A DNA stretch of 32,983 bases from an uncultured Clostridia bacterium (GTDB lineage: Bacteria; Bacillota; Clostridia; Christensenellales; UBA1242): the NCBI GenBank assembly GCA_947591785.1, contig CANQDK010000012.1, positions 1 through 32,983 on the forward strand, read 5' to 3'. The notes beneath the pieces are model-generated. The model ran no database searches, was not told where the DNA came from, and saw nothing but the letters and a program-made list of their open reading frames with translations. Within the stretch, counting starts at the first letter, position 1; every line of letters starts with the position of its first letter. Both the position numbers and the translations under genes were made by a program. This document shows, one piece after another, positions 30,628 to 32,983 of the stretch.

Positions 30628-32877
30628 TTAATGTAGTGAAATTTTTAATTTTAGTGCTTCACCAACAACGCCCATATTGTTTTCTGGCTGTATAACAATG
30701 TAAAATGTTCCTTTTTCTTCGGCATTGAAGTCAAAAGATGTTGTTTTTGTTTGTTCAAGTAAATTGCGATAACTTATCTCTTCATTTTCATTGACCTTGT
30801 AAATGTTGTAATGCCAAATGTCTCCGCTGGATTTATTCCAAGAAAAACTTAGTATGCCATTTCTAAACTCAACTTTCGCATTAGATGGTTTTCCTGGCTT
30901 AACATTAGGAGTGTATTTTTCAAAAGTTGATCCCAAATCGCGTTTAAGCCAACTTTCAAAATCTGTACAAGAAGGCACAAGCGTTGTGCCATTATTTGTG
31001 TCAATTGCATCAGGGGAATCGGTGGCATCTTCACAGATAAACGATGTCAAATCATAGGCATAATATTTGTTGTTTGAAAAACTATACCAGTTTGGTGCAA
31101 AATCGTCTGGGTCGTCATTGTCCAATCCTCTTATGAAAGAAAAGTCGCTTCCTTCGCCGCTGTGCACAACATGATTGTTGTGAAAACTGTTGCCAAGCCA
31201 AGACCTTTCTCCATTGCTTTTTTTAATCACAAACAAACTTTGCAGCATTTCCTGTCCAATGACATCTTTTCCATTTTCATTTGATGTTTTTATGAAATTG
31301 TCGGCGATTTCAAGATTTCTAAGTGACAGCAAATCTTCAGAATTGTTTCCAATAAGTTGGTGTGTGTGTTCAGATGCCCCTTGCGGCAAAAATGGATTTG
31401 CTGGCAGATAATCACTCACCAAAATTTGACCATAAGACCCATCCGTCCATGCGGGATTATCTTCAACACGATTGTTTATTATTTTTGAGTTGGCATTGCC
31501 CATTGTGCCTATGCCAGGCCCTTCGCAATTAAACACATGGTTATACTGCACAACAATATTTAGGCTGTTCCAGTCAATGTCGATTCCAATTCCGTCATAA
31601 ATTGAGTTTTGTCTGAAATTATTGAATGTGACATTGTATTTTATCTCGCCATCTCTAAGACACATGGACATGATTCCACCATTGCCTTCCCCTTTGGAGT
31701 CGCAGTTGTGATTTTCGGCGTCATTGTTGTCATAGTCGCGGCATTTATACATTCCAGTGTTGTAAACAAGATTGCGATTCATTGTGCAACCTGTTGATGC
31801 ACCAGCAAAAATTCCAATTGTGCCAACATCGTGCACAACATTATTGTCAAGGTGCACATCTGTAAAGATTGTAAACTTCATTTGATTGATTCCAATCCCT
31901 TCAAAGCCACCATCTTGAATCCAGCCATGTGCAGAAATTCCAGACCTGCCAACATTATATATAAGGTTGTTTGTGCAATAAAAACCAGAGAATATAAAAT
32001 CATCAGGAGAATCTTCATAGGTCAAATGATAACTGCTTAAACTTATGCCTTGTGTGTTGGCTTCACATTGCGGATTCAACTGAATTTTGTTGCCAAGTTT
32101 GTCATAGTCAAACTCCCCGACAACATTGACACATTCAGAATGAATGACATTGTTTACAACATATATGTTTTCATATTTTCTATCAGAATCATAGCCAAGT
32201 TCTTCATCTCTTGCACCATATTGGTCATATCCGACATATATTCCCGTGCAGCCCTTTTCTGTTGTAAGCCTTGATTTCCACTTCATGTGAATTTCCAAAT
32301 CCCGCACAACAATATTTGAACACTTGTGCAAGATGACGCCAGCAATACTTCCAGTGTTTAATGTTTCTTGATATTCTCCACCAAAATTTCGGTCGGCAAT
32401 TTCAATAATCGGCCTTTTGTCCGAGTCGCCATAAGAAGCAATAGTGATAGGATTATCCTCATCTCCGTGGCAATAGTTTATCTCCAAATTTGTTTTAAAA
32501 ACATCGCCACGTTTTAACAAAATTTGATCGCCAGGCTGAAAAAATGGCTCGTCAATCTCTCTTTTAGAAATAGGATTATTAAATTCATCAAAACTAGTGC
32601 GAGTAAACCACCTTATATAGTCAAGGCTGTATGGTTTTTCTACTGATCCGTCATTGTGCCAATCGCCACCATCGGCAGCCACATAAAATGTTCTTCCGCC
32701 GTGAGATTCGGGGTAGAGCGGCTTTTTATCACTTAGCCCACTTACATAAAATTCAAAGCCGGTTTTCTCTGGTATCAAAAAAGGTATAAGTGAAGACAAT
32801 GCCCCCACAATCAAAACAACAGCTATCACAATTGCTAAAATCTTTATTGTCCTCTTTTTCGTCGTTTGCAACTCCAA
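30628..32877 (-). CDS. Membrane-anchored parallel beta-helix protein
   Basis: 749 residues. A basic N-terminus and one hydrophobic segment (IKILAIVIAVVLIVGALSSL, 11-30) anchor or export it. From about 60 to 560 it has the repeated N-N-x-V/I pattern of right-handed beta-helix (pectate-lyase-like) proteins, such as YVVNNVIHSECVNVVGE, NLIYNVGRSGISAHG, LDNNVVHDVGTIGIFAG and NRNLVYNTGMYKC. The last 90 residues look like a fibronectin-III-type domain (PGKPSNAKVEF ... FYIVIQPENNMG). It probably binds or cleaves a polysaccharide at the cell surface; the substrate is unknown. The start is TTG 32877, directly after the stop of an upstream paralogue and without a ribosome site, so it is uncertain. Confidence 0.75.
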   Translation of the reverse strand: MELQTTKKRTIKILAIVIAVVLIVGALSSLIPFLIPEKTGFEFYVSGLSDKKPLYPESHGGRTFYVAADGGDWHNDGSVEKPYSLDYIRWFTRTSFDEFNNPISKREIDEPFFQPGDQILLKRGDVFKTNLEINYCHGDEDNPITIASYGDSDKRPIIEIADRNFGGEYQETLNTGSIAGVILHKCSNIVVRDLEIHMKWKSRLTTEKGCTGIYVGYDQYGARDEELGYDSDRKYENIYVVNNVIHSECVNVVGEFDYDKLGNKIQLNPQCEANTQGISLSSYHLTYEDSPDDFIFSGFYCTNNLIYNVGRSGISAHGWIQDGGFEGIGINQMKFTIFTDVHLDNNVVHDVGTIGIFAGASTGCTMNRNLVYNTGMYKCRDYDNNDAENHNCDSKGEGNGGIMSMCLRDGEIKYNVTFNNFRQNSIYDGIGIDIDWNSLNIVVQYNHVFNCEGPGIGTMGNANSKIINNRVEDNPAWTDGSYGQILVSDYLPANPFLPQGASEHTHQLIGNNSEDLLSLRNLEIADNFIKTSNENGKDVIGQEMLQSLFVIKKSNGERSWLGNSFHNNHVVHSGEGSDFSFIRGLDNDDPDDFAPNWYSFSNNKYYAYDLTSFICEDATDSPDAIDTNNGTTLVPSCTDFESWLKRDLGSTFEKYTPNVKPGKPSNAKVEFRNGILSFSWNKSSGDIWHYNIYKVNENEEISYRNLLEQTKTTSFDFNAEEKGTFYIVIQPENNMGVVGEALKLKISLH

Positions 32878-32983
32878 TTATTTCAATGAAATTTTTAAGC
32901 TAAGCACTTCGCCAACTTCGCCCATGTTGTTTTCTGGCTGAATTACGATGTAAAATGTTCCTTTCTCTTCAGGGGTGAAGCCA
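32878..32983 (-). CDS. C-terminal end of a second beta-helix-type protein (partial)
   Basis: The last 34 codons of a gene cut by the window end. It reads GFTPEEKGTFYIVIQPENNM then GEVGEVLSLKISLK and a stop, nearly the same as the end of the gene at 30628-32877 (EEKGTFYIVIQPENNMG, then VVGEALKLKISLH). It is thus a tandem paralogue at least in its C-terminal FN3-like domain. Its TAA stop touches the TTG start of the next gene. Confidence 0.8.
   Translation of the reverse strand, partial: GFTPEEKGTFYIVIQPENNMGEVGEVLSLKISLK

Overview
The window looks like the chromosome of a low-GC Gram-positive bacterium of the Clostridia type, probably an uncultured gut lineage. The evidence is strong AT richness, good Shine-Dalgarno sites (AAAGGAG, GGAGG), many T-tailed hairpin terminators, a Spo0A-type DNA-binding domain, and the order rpmH-rnpA-yidD-yidC ... 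khpB-mnmE-mnmG-rsmG-parA-parB, the conserved Firmicutes origin-proximal block. dnaA and dnaN are not in the window, and I saw no cluster of DnaA boxes.

Layout. (1) 1-2960: a divergent basic protein gene, then rpmH-rnpA-yidD-yidC behind a near-consensus promoter. (2) 3030-8550: a block placed between yidC and khpB, holding a HipA-like kinase, an unusual amidase with two peptidoglycan-binding repeats, a large flavin/iron-sulfur reductase and a cytidylate-kinase-like protein. (3) 8660-16680: khpB, a probable papain-like peptidase on the other strand, mnmE, mnmG-rsmG, parA-parB and two perfect parS sites, one of them inside the parB terminator. (4) 16800-18510: rubrerythrin, a stand-alone Spo0A C-terminal-domain protein, and tRNA-Ser(GCU). 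(5) 18414-30590: an accessory region next to the tRNA. It contains a large serine recombinase with a frameshifted C-terminus, a seven-gene operon of small proteins (Xre regulator, barstar-like, CPCC-type, others), a run of hairpins with a broken small gene, an ATPase + TOPRIM-like pair that looks like anti-phage defence, a phage fragment (P27-type small terminase, ParB-like, methyltransferase-like), an operon with two CxxxCxxC proteins and a DUF488 protein, and an integrase remnant. (6) 30628-32983: two tandem, related secreted or anchored beta-helix proteins, the second cut by the window end.

How the parts work together. Blocks 1 and 3 are housekeeping: translation (L34), RNase P, membrane insertion (YidD, YidC, KhpB), tRNA wobble modification (MnmE, MnmG), 16S rRNA methylation (RsmG) and chromosome segregation (ParA, ParB, parS). 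The region after the tRNA looks like an integration hot spot with layers of mobile-element debris and defence or immunity genes. The most notable points are the CxxxCxxC/DUF1848/DUF488 operon, in which the DUF1848 protein carries a radical-SAM-like cysteine motif at its C-terminus, the ATPase/TOPRIM pair, the receiver-less Spo0A, and the hairpin-dense stretch at 23784-24410. All family assignments come from reading motifs by eye; no database search was run.
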